This document shows, piece by piece, positions 48,581-57,593 of a DNA stretch of 64,000 bases. The stretch spans positions 27,265-91,264 of the forward strand of contig CACOJS010000007.1 of NCBI GenBank assembly GCA_902627495.1, read 5' to 3'. The stretch's first letter is position 1, and every line of letters begins with the position of its first letter. A program made the translations under genes and the position numbers. The notes beneath the pieces are model-generated. The model had not been told where the DNA came from, made no database searches, and worked only from the letters and a program-made list of their open reading frames with translations. The DNA comes from Hydrogenophilales bacterium (GTDB lineage: Bacteria; Pseudomonadota; Gammaproteobacteria; Burkholderiales; Eutrophovitaceae).

Positions 48581-48597
48581 TTCGCGAAGATCGCGAA
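48581..48597. promoter_or_regulatory. Inverted repeat in the metK-ahcY spacer
   Basis: TTCGCGA and TCGCGAA are separated by three bases, giving a perfect 7-bp stem-loop or a 17-bp dyad 74 bases upstream of the preferred ahcY start. It is not followed by a T tract on the plus strand, so it is not a simple terminator. It could be an operator or part of an ahcY leader. It does not match the SAH riboswitch consensus that I know. Confidence 0.4.
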
Positions 48598-48670
48598 AAA
48601 ATTGTCAATTTGGTAGTTCCATCATCAAGACTTGGCCATAAGGGTGAACATTTATTTAGGAGGAATTGTT

Positions 48671-50092
48671 TTGACGGTTGTTACAAATGATCTAATTGAG
48701 TCGCATGACTTCAGGGTGGCTGACCTATCGTTAGCTGATTGGGGAAGAAAGGAAATATCGATTGCTGAAATTGAAATGCCCGGTCTTATGGCAATTCGAG
48801 AAGAGTATACCAAGGCAAAGCCCTTAGCTGGGGCTCGTATCAGCGGTTCCCTTCATATGACCATTCAAACAGCTGTTTTAATTGAAACTCTGACTGCACT
48901 GGGGGCTGAAGTGCGTTGGGCATCATGCAATATTTACTCAACCCAAGATAATGCAGCGGCGGCAATGGCACAAAGCGGGGTACCAGTTTTTGCTTACAAA
49001 GGAGAATCACTAAAAGATTATTGGGAGTTTTCTCACAGAATATTCGATTGGCCCGATGGGGAAAATGCAAACATGATTCTAGATGACGGTGGGGATGCGA
49101 CCCTACTGCTCCATCTGGGTAGTAAGGCTGAAAATGATAAGAATGTCCTTGATAACCCGGCCAGCGAAGAAGAAGAAGAGCTGTATAAAGCTATTTCAAA
49201 AAAGTTGAAGTCCCACCCATCTTGGTATTCAGACAGATTGAAATGTATCGTTGGTGTAACTGAAGAAACCACGACTGGTGTAAAAAGGCTCTATCAAATG
49301 GCAGAGGACCAAACTCTCAAATTTCCTGCTATAAACGTGAATGACTCGGTCACTAAATCTAAGTTTGATAATCTTTATGGATGTAGGGAAAGCTTGGTGG
49401 ATGGAATTAAACGTGCTACAGATGTAATGGTAGCCGGCAAGGTAGCTGTTGTTTGTGGCTATGGTGATGTTGGAAAAGGTAGTGCCCAGGCCCTCAGAGC
49501 CCTTTCTGCACAGGTATGGGTTACGGAGATTGACCCAATATGTGCGCTGCAAGCTGCAATGGAAGGTTTCAAAGTAGTTACCATGGATTATGCATGCGAT
49601 AAAGGTGATATTTTTGTTACCGCTACTGGGAACTATCATGTTATTAATCATAAACATATGCAGGCTATGAAAAATGAAGCTATTGTTTGCAATATTGGTC
49701 ATTTTGACAATGAAATTGACTGTGCAAGCCTGAAAGGGTACCAGTGGGAAAAGATCAAACCACAGGTTGATCATGTAATTTTTCCCGATGGAAAAAGAAT
49801 TATTCTACTAGCTGAGGGCAGATTAGTTAATCTTGGCTGTGCCACAGGGCATCCTAGTTTCGTTATGAGCTCATCGTTTGCCAATCAGGTTATCGCTCAG
49901 ATTGAATTGTTCAATAAAAAAGAAAACTACCCGATCGGAGTATATGTTCTGCCTAAACACCTTGATGAAAAAGTAGCTCGTTTACACTTAGGAAAGCTTG
50001 GTGCTCAATTAACGGTACTTAGCGAGGAACAGGCGAAATACATTTCTGTCAAAAAGCAGGGACCCTATAAGCCGGATCAGTATCGCTACTAA
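48671..50092 (+). CDS. ahcY: Adenosylhomocysteinase (SAH hydrolase)
   Basis: Hydrolyses S-adenosylhomocysteine to adenosine and homocysteine. The preferred start is TTG at 48671, because a perfect AGGAGG (48658-48663) lies seven bases upstream; an in-frame TTG at 48632 has no ribosome binding site. This gives 473 residues, matching proteobacterial enzymes with the extra insertion around residue 150. The NAD site is [18 protein letters not shown]. Other family blocks are [21 protein letters not shown]-like [11 protein letters not shown] and the C-terminal [10 protein letters not shown]. No metF follows, although it often does in Betaproteobacteria. Confidence 0.97.
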   Translation: MTVVTNDLIESHDFRVADLSLADWGRKEISIAEIEMPGLMAIREEYTKAKPLAGARISGSLHMTIQTAVLIETLTALGAEVRWASCNIYSTQDNAAAAMAQSGVPVFAYKGESLKDYWEFSHRIFDWPDGENANMILDDGGDATLLLHLGSKAENDKNVLDNPASEEEEELYKAISKKLKSHPSWYSDRLKCIVGVTEETTTGVKRLYQMAEDQTLKFPAINVNDSVTKSKFDNLYGCRESLVDGIKRATDVMVAGKVAVVCGYGDVGKGSAQALRALSAQVWVTEIDPICALQAAMEGFKVVTMDYACDKGDIFVTATGNYHVINHKHMQAMKNEAIVCNIGHFDNEIDCASLKGYQWEKIKPQVDHVIFPDGKRIILLAEGRLVNLGCATGHPSFVMSSSFANQVIAQIELFNKKENYPIGVYVLPKHLDEKVARLHLGKLGAQLTVLSEEQAKYISVKKQGPYKPDQYRY

Positions 50093-50150
50093 ATCAAAGC
50101 CTGAGAGGGATGCCGTGGCAAACCGCTCATAGGGCTCTTTTATTAAGTAT

Positions 50151-51389
50151 CTAGGCTACGGCTTCTATTTTAAGGTTTGAGGGGTGGGAAGCGTAAGCTT
50201 TATAGGCTGCAGCTTCAGCGGTTCCCACTTCTACATTGACTCCCATATCAGAAAACACGGTCTCGAGAGCACATAGAGCCAGCATCACATTCTCCATCTT
50301 ACAACTATAGCCCATGATGCCAAATCGCCAAATTTGTCCCGCCAAATCACCAAGGCCAGCTCCTATTTCTATATTGTACTCGGCCAGCAACCTCTTGCGC
50401 ACATCAGCTTCATTAACTCCCGGCATAACGCTAACTGCGTTCATTTGAGGAAGCCTATGGGGTTTGTCAACTATAAAATTCAATCCTAAGGCCTCCAGTC
50501 CTGCTTTTAAAGCTTGATGGTTCCTACGATGCCGGAACCAGGAGTTTTCAAGACCTTCCTCTTGCAACATAAGTAATGCCTCATGTAAGGAATAAAGAGA
50601 ATTGGTTGGTGCGGTGTGGTGATACGTTCTATTGGTATCGCCCCAGTACCCGGTAAGGAGATCTAGATCAAGAAACCAACTTTGAGATTTATTTTTGTTC
50701 GGCTTCTCGTGAAGTTTTTCGATAAGCTCATCGCTAAATGTTATAGGAGATAGCCCAGGAGTGCATGACAAGCACTTTTGGCTACCAGAATAACAAGCAT
50801 CAACCGCCCATTCATCAATGAGAACTGGAATTCCAGCAAGTGAGGTTACCGCGTCCATGATAGTGAAAGCGTTATGCTTTTTTGCGACCTTTGCTAAGTT
50901 CTTTGCATCCGATGCGACTCCAGTTGAGGTTTCAGCATGGACAAATGCTAATACCTTGACGTCTTTGTTTGCTTTAAAGGCGTCTTCTACTTTATCTACA
51001 TCTATTGGTTGGCCCCAAGTATCATCAACAATAATAGGTATCCCCCCGCAACGCTCGACATTTTCTAACATTCGACCACCGAACACTCCATTTCTGCAAA
51101 CTATTACTTTTTCTCCTGGCGACACCATATTAACAAAACACATTTCCATACCGGCAGAGCCAGGTCCAGAAACTGGAAATGTCATAGCATTGTTGGTCTG
51201 AAAAGCATACCGAAGTAACTCTTTTAACTCGTCCATCATTTCCACGAATACTGGGTCTAAGTAGCCAATAGTCGGCCTTCCCATGGCGGAAAAAACCCTA
51301 GGGTGGATTTCCGATGGACCAGGTCCCATAAGAGTTCTTTGGGGAGGATAGAACGTATTAATCTTTTTTTTTGGTTTACCAAATTTCAT
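50151..51389 (-). CDS. Class V aminotransferase, serine-glyoxylate / alanine-glyoxylate type
   Basis: A PLP enzyme of the AGXT/SgaA group. The 412-residue protein has the family start LMGPGPSEIHPRV, the GSAGMEMCFVN phosphate-binding region, VHAETSTGVASD, the cofactor aspartate in TIMDAVTSLAG and the Schiff-base lysine in SGSQKCLSC. TYHHTAPTNSLYSLHEAL is typical. Serine-glyoxylate aminotransferase activity would fit glyoxylate detoxification or C1 (serine cycle) metabolism, but alanine-glyoxylate activity is equally possible. It is convergent with ahcY across 58 bases. The 123-base spacer to ttcA shows nothing distinctive. Confidence 0.88.
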   Translation of the reverse strand: MKFGKPKKKINTFYPPQRTLMGPGPSEIHPRVFSAMGRPTIGYLDPVFVEMMDELKELLRYAFQTNNAMTFPVSGPGSAGMEMCFVNMVSPGEKVIVCRNGVFGGRMLENVERCGGIPIIVDDTWGQPIDVDKVEDAFKANKDVKVLAFVHAETSTGVASDAKNLAKVAKKHNAFTIMDAVTSLAGIPVLIDEWAVDACYSGSQKCLSCTPGLSPITFSDELIEKLHEKPNKNKSQSWFLDLDLLTGYWGDTNRTYHHTAPTNSLYSLHEALLMLQEEGLENSWFRHRRNHQALKAGLEALGLNFIVDKPHRLPQMNAVSVMPGVNEADVRKRLLAEYNIEIGAGLGDLAGQIWRFGIMGYSCKMENVMLALCALETVFSDMGVNVEVGTAEAAAYKAYASHPSNLKIEAVA

Positions 51390-51512
51390 TTGAGCTTTTC
51401 TCCAGGACAGTCAAGACAGCCAGGTATTCTAAACTTTCAGGCCAAGTATTAGAAGAAGTATTTGATTAATTGCCACAAAAAAAGGTAACTTATTAAACAT
51501 AAGTTATACACT

Positions 51513-52340
51513 TCAATGTTGCTGTATTGATTTCCCAACTTTTGTGTCCAATTCGAGCCCTAAAAAGTTAAAAGCATCAAGATCCAAAAGGTGTGAGGGT
51601 GCCAAGCTTTGAAGGGAACTAAAAATAGTATCTGTCCTTCCGGGATACGACTTATCCCATGACCTTAACATTTCCTTAATTTTTATGCGTTGAAGGTTAG
51701 CCTGAGAACCGCAAAGATTGCACGGAATTATAGGAAATTTATTAAGGTCTGCATATTTTGATAGATCTACCTCTTTGCAATAAGCCATTGGACGAATCAC
51801 TATGTGGCTTCCATCATCTGATAACAACTTTGGAGGCATAGTTTTCATTTTGCCGCCGTGGAAAAGATTCAGAAAAAAAGTTTCTATGATGTCATCTCTA
51901 TGATGCCCCAGAGCGACCTTATTTGCTCCAATAGCCTTCGCTTCCCTGTAAAGGGCTCCCCTACGCAAACGTGAGCAAAGGCTACACATTGTCTTGCCAT
52001 CCGGTATGATTTTTTTTACTACAGAGTAAGTATCTTGTCTAATAATTTTGAATTTGACCTTTTTGCTCGTGAGGTAGCCGGGCAAAACATCAGATGGAAA
52101 GCCAGGTTGCTGTTGATCTAAATTAACTGCAATCAACTCAAACTTAACGGGTGCATATTTTTGCAACTTAGTTAAGATCTCTAGCATGGCGTAACTATCT
52201 TTTCCCCCAGAAATGGCAACCATAATCAGGTCTCCATCCGCTATCATGGCATAGTCATTGATTGCTCTTCCGACAAGTTTTCTTAAGCGTTTTTCCAGCT
52301 TGTTTGCTTCGTAATTTAATTTTCTTGGGTCCAAATTCAT
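51513..52340 (-). CDS. ttcA: tRNA 2-thiocytidine biosynthesis protein TtcA
   Basis: Iron-sulfur enzyme that thiolates C32 in tRNA. The PP-loop is visible as [14 protein letters not shown], the first CxxC as [11 protein letters not shown], and the second as [13 protein letters not shown]. The [18 protein letters not shown] block is characteristic. ATG at 52340 (275 residues) is preferred; the longest frame starts three codons earlier and overlaps folB by a few bases. The folB-ttcA adjacency is typical of Betaproteobacteria. Confidence 0.96.
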   Translation of the reverse strand: MNLDPRKLNYEANKLEKRLRKLVGRAINDYAMIADGDLIMVAISGGKDSYAMLEILTKLQKYAPVKFELIAVNLDQQQPGFPSDVLPGYLTSKKVKFKIIRQDTYSVVKKIIPDGKTMCSLCSRLRRGALYREAKAIGANKVALGHHRDDIIETFFLNLFHGGKMKTMPPKLLSDDGSHIVIRPMAYCKEVDLSKYADLNKFPIIPCNLCGSQANLQRIKIKEMLRSWDKSYPGRTDTIFSSLQSLAPSHLLDLDAFNFLGLELDTKVGKSIQQH

Positions 52341-52342
52341 AA

Positions 52343-52705
52343 CTAGCATTTTTGTCGAAAAATTCTTAGCCCAACTCCATCACAATCCTTATAGATATCA
52401 GGTTTTTCGCTACTGACTTCCACTGCGATCACTGGTTCTTCTTGTAAGCAACATTGTGCTATTTTTTCGCATAATGTTTCCTGAAGATTAAAATGTTGTG
52501 AAGATGCTAATTTAATTATATTTTGCCGAATCTTATCGTAGTCAAGCGTCTCTGATATAGAGTCTTCGTTAGTTTTAAAAGTGTTATTTAGGTGAAGTTT
52601 GACATTGAGTAAAATACGCTGCCGTTCAATTTTTTCAGCATCATGTATGCCTATATATGAATAAAGTTTCAGATTGCGGAAAAAAATATAAGTATGATTA
52701 TCCAT
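52343..52705 (-). CDS. folB: Dihydroneopterin aldolase FolB
   Basis: Splits 7,8-dihydroneopterin in folate synthesis. The 120-residue protein has the family's N-terminal [34 protein letters not shown] and the C-terminal segment [19 protein letters not shown], with the lysine expected near the active site. The length is normal. It sits between the SDR gene and ttcA; the three leftward genes are probably one operon. Confidence 0.93.
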   Translation of the reverse strand: MDNHTYIFFRNLKLYSYIGIHDAEKIERQRILLNVKLHLNNTFKTNEDSISETLDYDKIRQNIIKLASSQHFNLQETLCEKIAQCCLQEEPVIAVEVSSEKPDIYKDCDGVGLRIFRQKC

Positions 52706-52730
52706 GATTTTTCAAGTAGAAGTTTATATT

Positions 52731-53486
52731 TCAGGTTTCGAATTGAACATCCCGTTTAGTGGGAAAAAGGTGTTGTCCGCCATCAACAGTTAGTGTGATT
52801 CCAGTGGTCGCCTTGGCATTAATAAGATAGTGTATGCCATCCACTATGTTGGAAACCTCAGAGCTCTTTCCGAGTAGGGCTTTTTTGTGAGCAACAGAAA
52901 AATTTTGTTCAGACTGTTTTCCACTTAATAAGGTGATGCCCGGGGCAAGTCCACAGACTCTCACTCTAGGTGCTAAGGCAAGTGCCAAAGTTCTAGTCGC
53001 AGCCTCTAACCCCTGTTTGCTAATGGTGTACGAGAAAAAGTCTGGGTTTAAATTAAAAACTTTTTGATCTAACATGTTTATTATACAGCCATCTTGTTTC
53101 TTAGGAAGCTGATCGTGAAAGTCTTTGGATAGTTTAAGTGGTGTGGCCAAATTGATAGATAGTGATTTTTCCAAAAGGTTATCATTAAAGTTTCCAATGT
53201 CATCGTACTCAAAAATTGAGGCATTATTTATCAGGAGAGACAAAGGTCCGATCTTTTTTTTGCACTCACTGATCAATGTTCTAGTCTCCTGGGGCTTTGA
53301 TAAGTCACACTTAATCGCAAAGACCTTAGGACCTTTTAGTGACAGGCGTTCAGCCAATTCGATTGCCTCTTTATGCGAATTGTTATAGTGAATAATGACA
53401 TCCCAGCCTTTTTGGGCCAACATCTCTACAATAGATCGCCCGATTCTTTTTGCACTCCCCGTAACCAATGCTGTTTTAAGTTCCAT
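52731..53486 (-). CDS. Short-chain dehydrogenase, pteridine reductase (FolM)-like
   Basis: A 251-residue classical SDR. The cofactor motif is TGSAKRIGRSI, a TGxxxRIG form typical of pteridine reductases. NNAS follows at mid-domain, and the catalytic Tyr-x3-Lys reads YTISKQGLE. The LDQKVFNLNPDFFSYT segment also resembles pteridine reductase / FolM proteins. Adjacent folB suggests a role in dihydrofolate or dihydromonapterin reduction. This would be useful if the genome lacks a standard folA, which cannot be checked here. Confidence 0.85.
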   Translation of the reverse strand: MELKTALVTGSAKRIGRSIVEMLAQKGWDVIIHYNNSHKEAIELAERLSLKGPKVFAIKCDLSKPQETRTLISECKKKIGPLSLLINNASIFEYDDIGNFNDNLLEKSLSINLATPLKLSKDFHDQLPKKQDGCIINMLDQKVFNLNPDFFSYTISKQGLEAATRTLALALAPRVRVCGLAPGITLLSGKQSEQNFSVAHKKALLGKSSEVSNIVDGIHYLINAKATTGITLTVDGGQHLFPTKRDVQFET

Positions 53487-53581
53487 TTGATAATAAAGTT
53501 TATGATCTGTTATCGCGTGTCGATTTGCTTTAAAATTTTATTCACCACACGCATTTTACTCTAATAATTATTTTTTGTGCT

Positions 53582-54748
53582 TTGATAAAAAACAAAACAT
53601 ACCAAAACTTACCAGCACTGGACAAGGTTTCTAGAATTCGCACTTTGCGTTTAGAGAAACTAATCAAGCAAGAAATTGCTAATAATAATGGGTGGATGAC
53701 TTTTTCTAGGTTTATGGATTTAGCACTTTATGCCCCTGGACTTGGCTACTATGTCTCTGGATTTACCAAATTTGGAGAAAAAGGAGATTTTATTACAGCG
53801 TCAAGCTGTACCTCTTTATTTGGTGCGACTCTAGCTAGGCAGATATCGGAAATAATGTCACTTACCTCTCCGCAAATAATTGAGCTTGGTGCGGGAGATG
53901 GCTCATTAGCTGTTGATATAATAATGGAGCTCGAGAAGCTTGATTCTTTGCCGGCAGCATATTTTATATTAGATGTTAGTCCATATATGAAAACTAAGCA
54001 GCAAGATATAATATCGGAGAAAGTACCCCATCTATTATCGCTATTCTCGTGGCTTGATGATGTGCCGGAACAAATAAGTGGAGTGGTATTTGCAAATGAA
54101 TTGTTTGACGCCTTACCTGTTAATCTTATAAAGGTCGAGGATAAACAAATATTAGAAAGAGGAGTTGCTGTGGGAGGGCATAGTTTTCATTGGTCTGACA
54201 AAAAAGCAGAGGGGGAACTACTCAAAGTTGCAACTAACTTAGATCTGCACCCTCCGTATCTAACTGAGATAGGTTTAGTTGGGAGGGCACTAATGGAAAA
54301 GTTGGTATCAAATTTTGATACGGCTGTCCTATTGCTTATCGATTACGGTTTTAGAAGAGCTGAATATTATCACCCTCAGAGATCGCAGGGAACATTGCTG
54401 TGTCATTATAAACACTATGTTCACGACGATCCTTTTTTTTCTCCCGGTTTGCAGGATATTACTGCCCATGTGGACTTTACAAGTCTTGCTGAGATAGCCA
54501 AAACCTTTGATTTAGAGATTCTTGGCTACTGTAGTCAAGCCCAATTTTTGATAAATTGTGGGATAACCGATCTAATTTCGGAAAATATGGATAACGATCG
54601 AAGTACCGGTAATTTGCCCTCGCATTTATTAAACAAACTACTATCACCAGGAGAAATGGGTGAGCTTGTTAAGGTGATGGCGGTGGGGAATGCTATGGAG
54701 GTCAAGTTGAGTGGCTTTAATGAGAGAGACAGGGGGGGTTCACTTTGA
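53582..54748 (+). CDS. SAM-dependent methyltransferase, MidA/DUF185 family
   Basis: A 388-residue homologue of mitochondrial NDUFAF7, a protein arginine methyltransferase needed for complex I assembly. The N-terminal WMTFSRFMDLALYAPGLGYY, the GEKGDFITASSCTSLFG block, the SAM site IIELGAGDGSLAVDI and FANELFDALPVNLI are family signatures. The start is TTG at 53582. It is divergent from the SDR-folB-ttcA operon, as in other Betaproteobacteria. Whether the target is NADH dehydrogenase here is inferred from the family. Confidence 0.93.
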   Translation: MIKNKTYQNLPALDKVSRIRTLRLEKLIKQEIANNNGWMTFSRFMDLALYAPGLGYYVSGFTKFGEKGDFITASSCTSLFGATLARQISEIMSLTSPQIIELGAGDGSLAVDIIMELEKLDSLPAAYFILDVSPYMKTKQQDIISEKVPHLLSLFSWLDDVPEQISGVVFANELFDALPVNLIKVEDKQILERGVAVGGHSFHWSDKKAEGELLKVATNLDLHPPYLTEIGLVGRALMEKLVSNFDTAVLLLIDYGFRRAEYYHPQRSQGTLLCHYKHYVHDDPFFSPGLQDITAHVDFTSLAEIAKTFDLEILGYCSQAQFLINCGITDLISENMDNDRSTGNLPSHLLNKLLSPGEMGELVKVMAVGNAMEVKLSGFNERDRGGSL

Positions 54749-55651
54749 GTAAAATTTTACGGACACCGGAGGATTGTTTCGATAAATTACACGGCTTTGA
54801 TTATAAGCCGCATTACGTTGAGCGGCTTTCGGGTTACGAAGGGTTGCGAGTGCATTATGTGGATGAGGGGCCAGTGGAGGGAGAGGTGTTTCTTTGTATA
54901 CATGGACAACCCACTTGGTCATATTTGTACAGAAAAATGATCCCTACATTTACCAAGAGTGGATACCGAGTAATCGCACCTGACCTTATAGGTTTTGGTC
55001 GCACAGATAAACCTGTAGATGAGAGAGAGTATACATTTGAATTTCATAGAAAAATGTTGATATCTTTTTTAAAATGGCAAAACCTGAGTAATATTACGTT
55101 AGTATGTCAAGACTGGGGGGGGGCTTTTAGGATTGACGTTGCCTATGGAGTTCCCCAAGCAATTTAAAAGACTGATTATTATGAACACCAGTTTAGGTAC
55201 TGGAGATTATCCATTATCAGACGGTTTTTTAGCTTGGAGGGCATGGGCGGCAAAAAATCCTGATATGGATATCGCTCGCCTCATGAAACGGTCGTGCCCG
55301 CACCTTAGTATGCAAGAGGCAGAATCTTACAGTGCCCCATTTCCCGATATGCGGTATAAAGCAGGGGTCAGACGTTTTCCTCAATTGGTCCCAGAATTCC
55401 CCAACTCTGCTGGAGCGAAAATTTCCCAAGCTTCTCGCGAGTTTTTGTCAAAAGAATGGAAAGGGAAAAGCTTTATGGCAATTGGTATGAAAGATCCGGT
55501 ACTTGGTCCGGAGGTCATGAATGCACTCAGAAATCAAATCGCGGGTTGTAATGTGCCTATGGAGGTACGATCAGCAGGGCATTTTGTACAAGAATGGGGT
55601 GAAGATATAGCGGCAAGGGCGATAGATTACTTCGAGAAGGTAGTCGGATAG
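54745..55651 (+). pseudogene. Haloalkane dehalogenase (DhlA-like), reading frame broken at a G9 tract
   Basis: Two overlapping frames together encode a complete class I haloalkane dehalogenase. The first (54745 to the stop at 55167, TTG start overlapping midA) carries IHGQPTWSYLYRKMIP, FGRTDKPVDEREYTFEFHR and the nucleophile Asp123 in CQDWGG. The second resumes with LLGLTLPMEFPKQFKRLIIMN and carries GMKDPVLGP and AGHFVQEWG, which fit the second aspartate and the histidine. They join exactly at the nine-G run 55115-55123; removal of one G restores one frame of about 301 codons with all catalytic residues. It could be a recent inactivation, a phase-variable gene or a sequencing artefact. It resembles Xanthobacter DhlA closely by eye, though true substrates are unknown. 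Confidence 0.85.
55115..55123 (+). repeat. Nine-G homopolymer at the dehalogenase frame break
   Basis: Nine consecutive G follow GACT. Eight G would read Trp-Gly-Gly-Leu in frame; nine G send translation into a stop 44 bases later. Such tracts are classical sites for slipped-strand mispairing and for homopolymer sequencing errors. Confidence 0.95.
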
Positions 55652-55657
55652 TTTAAC

Positions 55658-56998
55658 GTGCATATTCATGTCTTAGGAATCTGTGGAACTTTTATGGGGG
55701 GAATGGCAGCTATTGCCAAAGCTTGTGGGCACACCGTGACGGGGTGTGATGAAGATGTCTATCCCCCTATGAGTACAAAACTGGAAGAAGCAGGAATCGC
55801 TGTGACTTCGGGTTGGAATTCTAGCCAACTTTCCATAAAACCAGACCTCTATGTAATAGGCAACATAGTCTCTCGTGGAAATTCGTTGATTGAGGAAATT
55901 TTGAGACGAAACTTACCATATGTGTCTGGTCCACAGTGGCTTGGCGAAAATATTCTGCAAGACCGGTGGGTCTTGGGGGTGTCAGGCACTCACGGGAAAA
56001 CAACAGTCTCTTCAATGCTTGCCTGGATATTGAGTTTTGCAGGATTAAATCCGAGTTTTTTAATCGGGGGAGTTCCAGAAAACTTTGGAGTTACTGCAAA
56101 AATTTCTGATTCTCGGTTTTTCGTGATTGAGGCAGATGAATACGATACGGCCTTTTTTGATAAGCGATCTAAATTTTTGCATTACAGACCCCGTACTGTA
56201 GTTCTTAATAATTTGGAGTTTGATCATGCTGATATCTTTGCCAACTTAAAAGCCATAGAAACCCAGTTTCATCATCTAATTCGAACTATTCCACCAGATG
56301 GTTTAATTGTGTCAAACGGTAACGATAAAAATTTAAATAGGGTTTTGAAAAGAGGTTGTTGGACACCAGTTGAATTATTTAATCAATCCGGAATCGGATG
56401 GTCAGCCAAAGAGTTGAGGCCAGGTGAAATTGAAGTATATTTGAAAGGTGAGATGCAGGGAGGGGTAAAAATATTACAAAATGGGGTACATAATTATGCT
56501 AACGCTCTCGCGGCCATAAGTGCCGCTAGGCATGCTGGTGTACCCTTGGAAACTAGCCTTGATGCTTTAAGGTTATTTAAAGGCGTCAAGAGAAGAATGG
56601 AGTTTATTGGAGAGGCTTCCAATGTTAAGGTTTTTCATGATTTTGCTCATCATCCAACAGCGATAAAGCACACTGTTGAGGCACTTAGGTCTAAGGTTGG
56701 GCCTGCAAGAATAATTGTTCTTTTGGAACCTCGTTCTAATACAATGAAATTGGGTGTAATGAGAGATAAGTTAGTAGAGAGTTTGCGTGGTGCGGATAAG
56801 ATATATGTATTTATGAAAGATCTAAAATGGGAACCTGAGGTCTCTCTTCGTGAGTTGGGTGATAGAGTGGAATGTTTTAAAAACTTTAACAGTCTTGTAA
56901 AAAGCGTAGCCCAACAGGCTTCTAGTGGAGATTATGTGTTAATCATGAGCAATGGGGATTTTGGGGGAATGTCAAAGGTTTTATTGGCTGAATTATGA
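55658..56998 (+). CDS. mpl: UDP-N-acetylmuramate:L-Ala-gamma-D-Glu-meso-DAP ligase Mpl
   Basis: Recycles the murein tripeptide by linking it to UDP-MurNAc. The N-terminal Rossmann motif is ILGICGTFMGGMAAIAKACGH in Mur style, and the ATP site is VSGTHGKTTVSSML. The EADEYDTAFFDKRSKFLHY block is specific to Mpl as opposed to MurC. HDFAHHPTAIKHTVEAL is the other Mpl signature. A GTG start six bases after the dehalogenase stop gives 446 residues, slightly short for Mpl. It overlaps the yqiA-like gene by four bases. Confidence 0.95.
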   Translation: MHIHVLGICGTFMGGMAAIAKACGHTVTGCDEDVYPPMSTKLEEAGIAVTSGWNSSQLSIKPDLYVIGNIVSRGNSLIEEILRRNLPYVSGPQWLGENILQDRWVLGVSGTHGKTTVSSMLAWILSFAGLNPSFLIGGVPENFGVTAKISDSRFFVIEADEYDTAFFDKRSKFLHYRPRTVVLNNLEFDHADIFANLKAIETQFHHLIRTIPPDGLIVSNGNDKNLNRVLKRGCWTPVELFNQSGIGWSAKELRPGEIEVYLKGEMQGGVKILQNGVHNYANALAAISAARHAGVPLETSLDALRLFKGVKRRMEFIGEASNVKVFHDFAHHPTAIKHTVEALRSKVGPARIIVLLEPRSNTMKLGVMRDKLVESLRGADKIYVFMKDLKWEPEVSLRELGDRVECFKNFNSLVKSVAQQASSGDYVLIMSNGDFGGMSKVLLAEL

Positions 56999-57570
56999 CG
57001 AAACTAATTTATATACATGGTTTCAATAGTTCTTCATCATCGGTTAAGGCTGGTCTCATTCGGGGAGCACTCACTAGTCTTAAAAACCCGCCAGACTTTG
57101 TTTGTCCATCTTTACCTCATAAGCCAAATTATGCCATCAGTATTTTGTCAGAAATTATAAAATCTGAGACCCGAGATTCAGTAACCTTGATGGGTAGCTC
57201 ACTAGGGGGATTTTATGCTACTTGGTTAGCTAATCATTTTGGCTGTAAGGCTATTCTTATTAATCCGGCAATAACCCCTCATGTTGATTTACGGGGCTAC
57301 CTAGGGTGCCAAAGAAACTTTTATACACAGGCTGAATATAATTTTACATGCCAACATTTAGATGAACTAGAGGGGCTATATGTTAGAAATTTGCTAGAAT
57401 ACAATTTGTTTTTTTTGATGCATACTACGGGGGATGATTTGCTGGATTGGCGAGTGGCTCGATCACGCTATTTATATTCTCAGCAGCTTATCGTTTGGGG
57501 GGGTGATCACGGATTTAGTGAGTTCGATAGATATTTGCAAACAGTTTTCAAATTTGCCCAGATTACATAA
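56995..57570 (+). CDS. YqiA/UPF0227-type alpha/beta-hydrolase esterase
   Basis: A 191-residue single-domain alpha/beta hydrolase. The start is IYIHGFNSSSSSVKA, an HGFNSS motif typical of YqiA. The nucleophile serine lies in LMGSSLGGFYATWLA. The acid (TGDDLLDW) and catalytic histidine (GGDHGFSEFD) are also visible. YqiA hydrolyses short acyl and palmitoyl-CoA esters in vitro; its physiological role is unclear. It overlaps mpl by four bases, a common pairing in Betaproteobacteria. Confidence 0.9.
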   Translation: MTKLIYIHGFNSSSSSVKAGLIRGALTSLKNPPDFVCPSLPHKPNYAISILSEIIKSETRDSVTLMGSSLGGFYATWLANHFGCKAILINPAITPHVDLRGYLGCQRNFYTQAEYNFTCQHLDELEGLYVRNLLEYNLFFLMHTTGDDLLDWRVARSRYLYSQQLIVWGGDHGFSEFDRYLQTVFKFAQIT

Positions 57571-57593
57571 TATTTTTTAAATTTCTCTATGAT

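Noticed and set aside
48536..48670. SAH riboswitch upstream of ahcY
   Set aside because: The expected conserved GAGG-GCGCUGC core was not seen; only a simple dyad is present.
49229..49774. 181-codon minus-strand open frame across ahcY
   Set aside because: Antisense shadow of a highly conserved gene with no family features.
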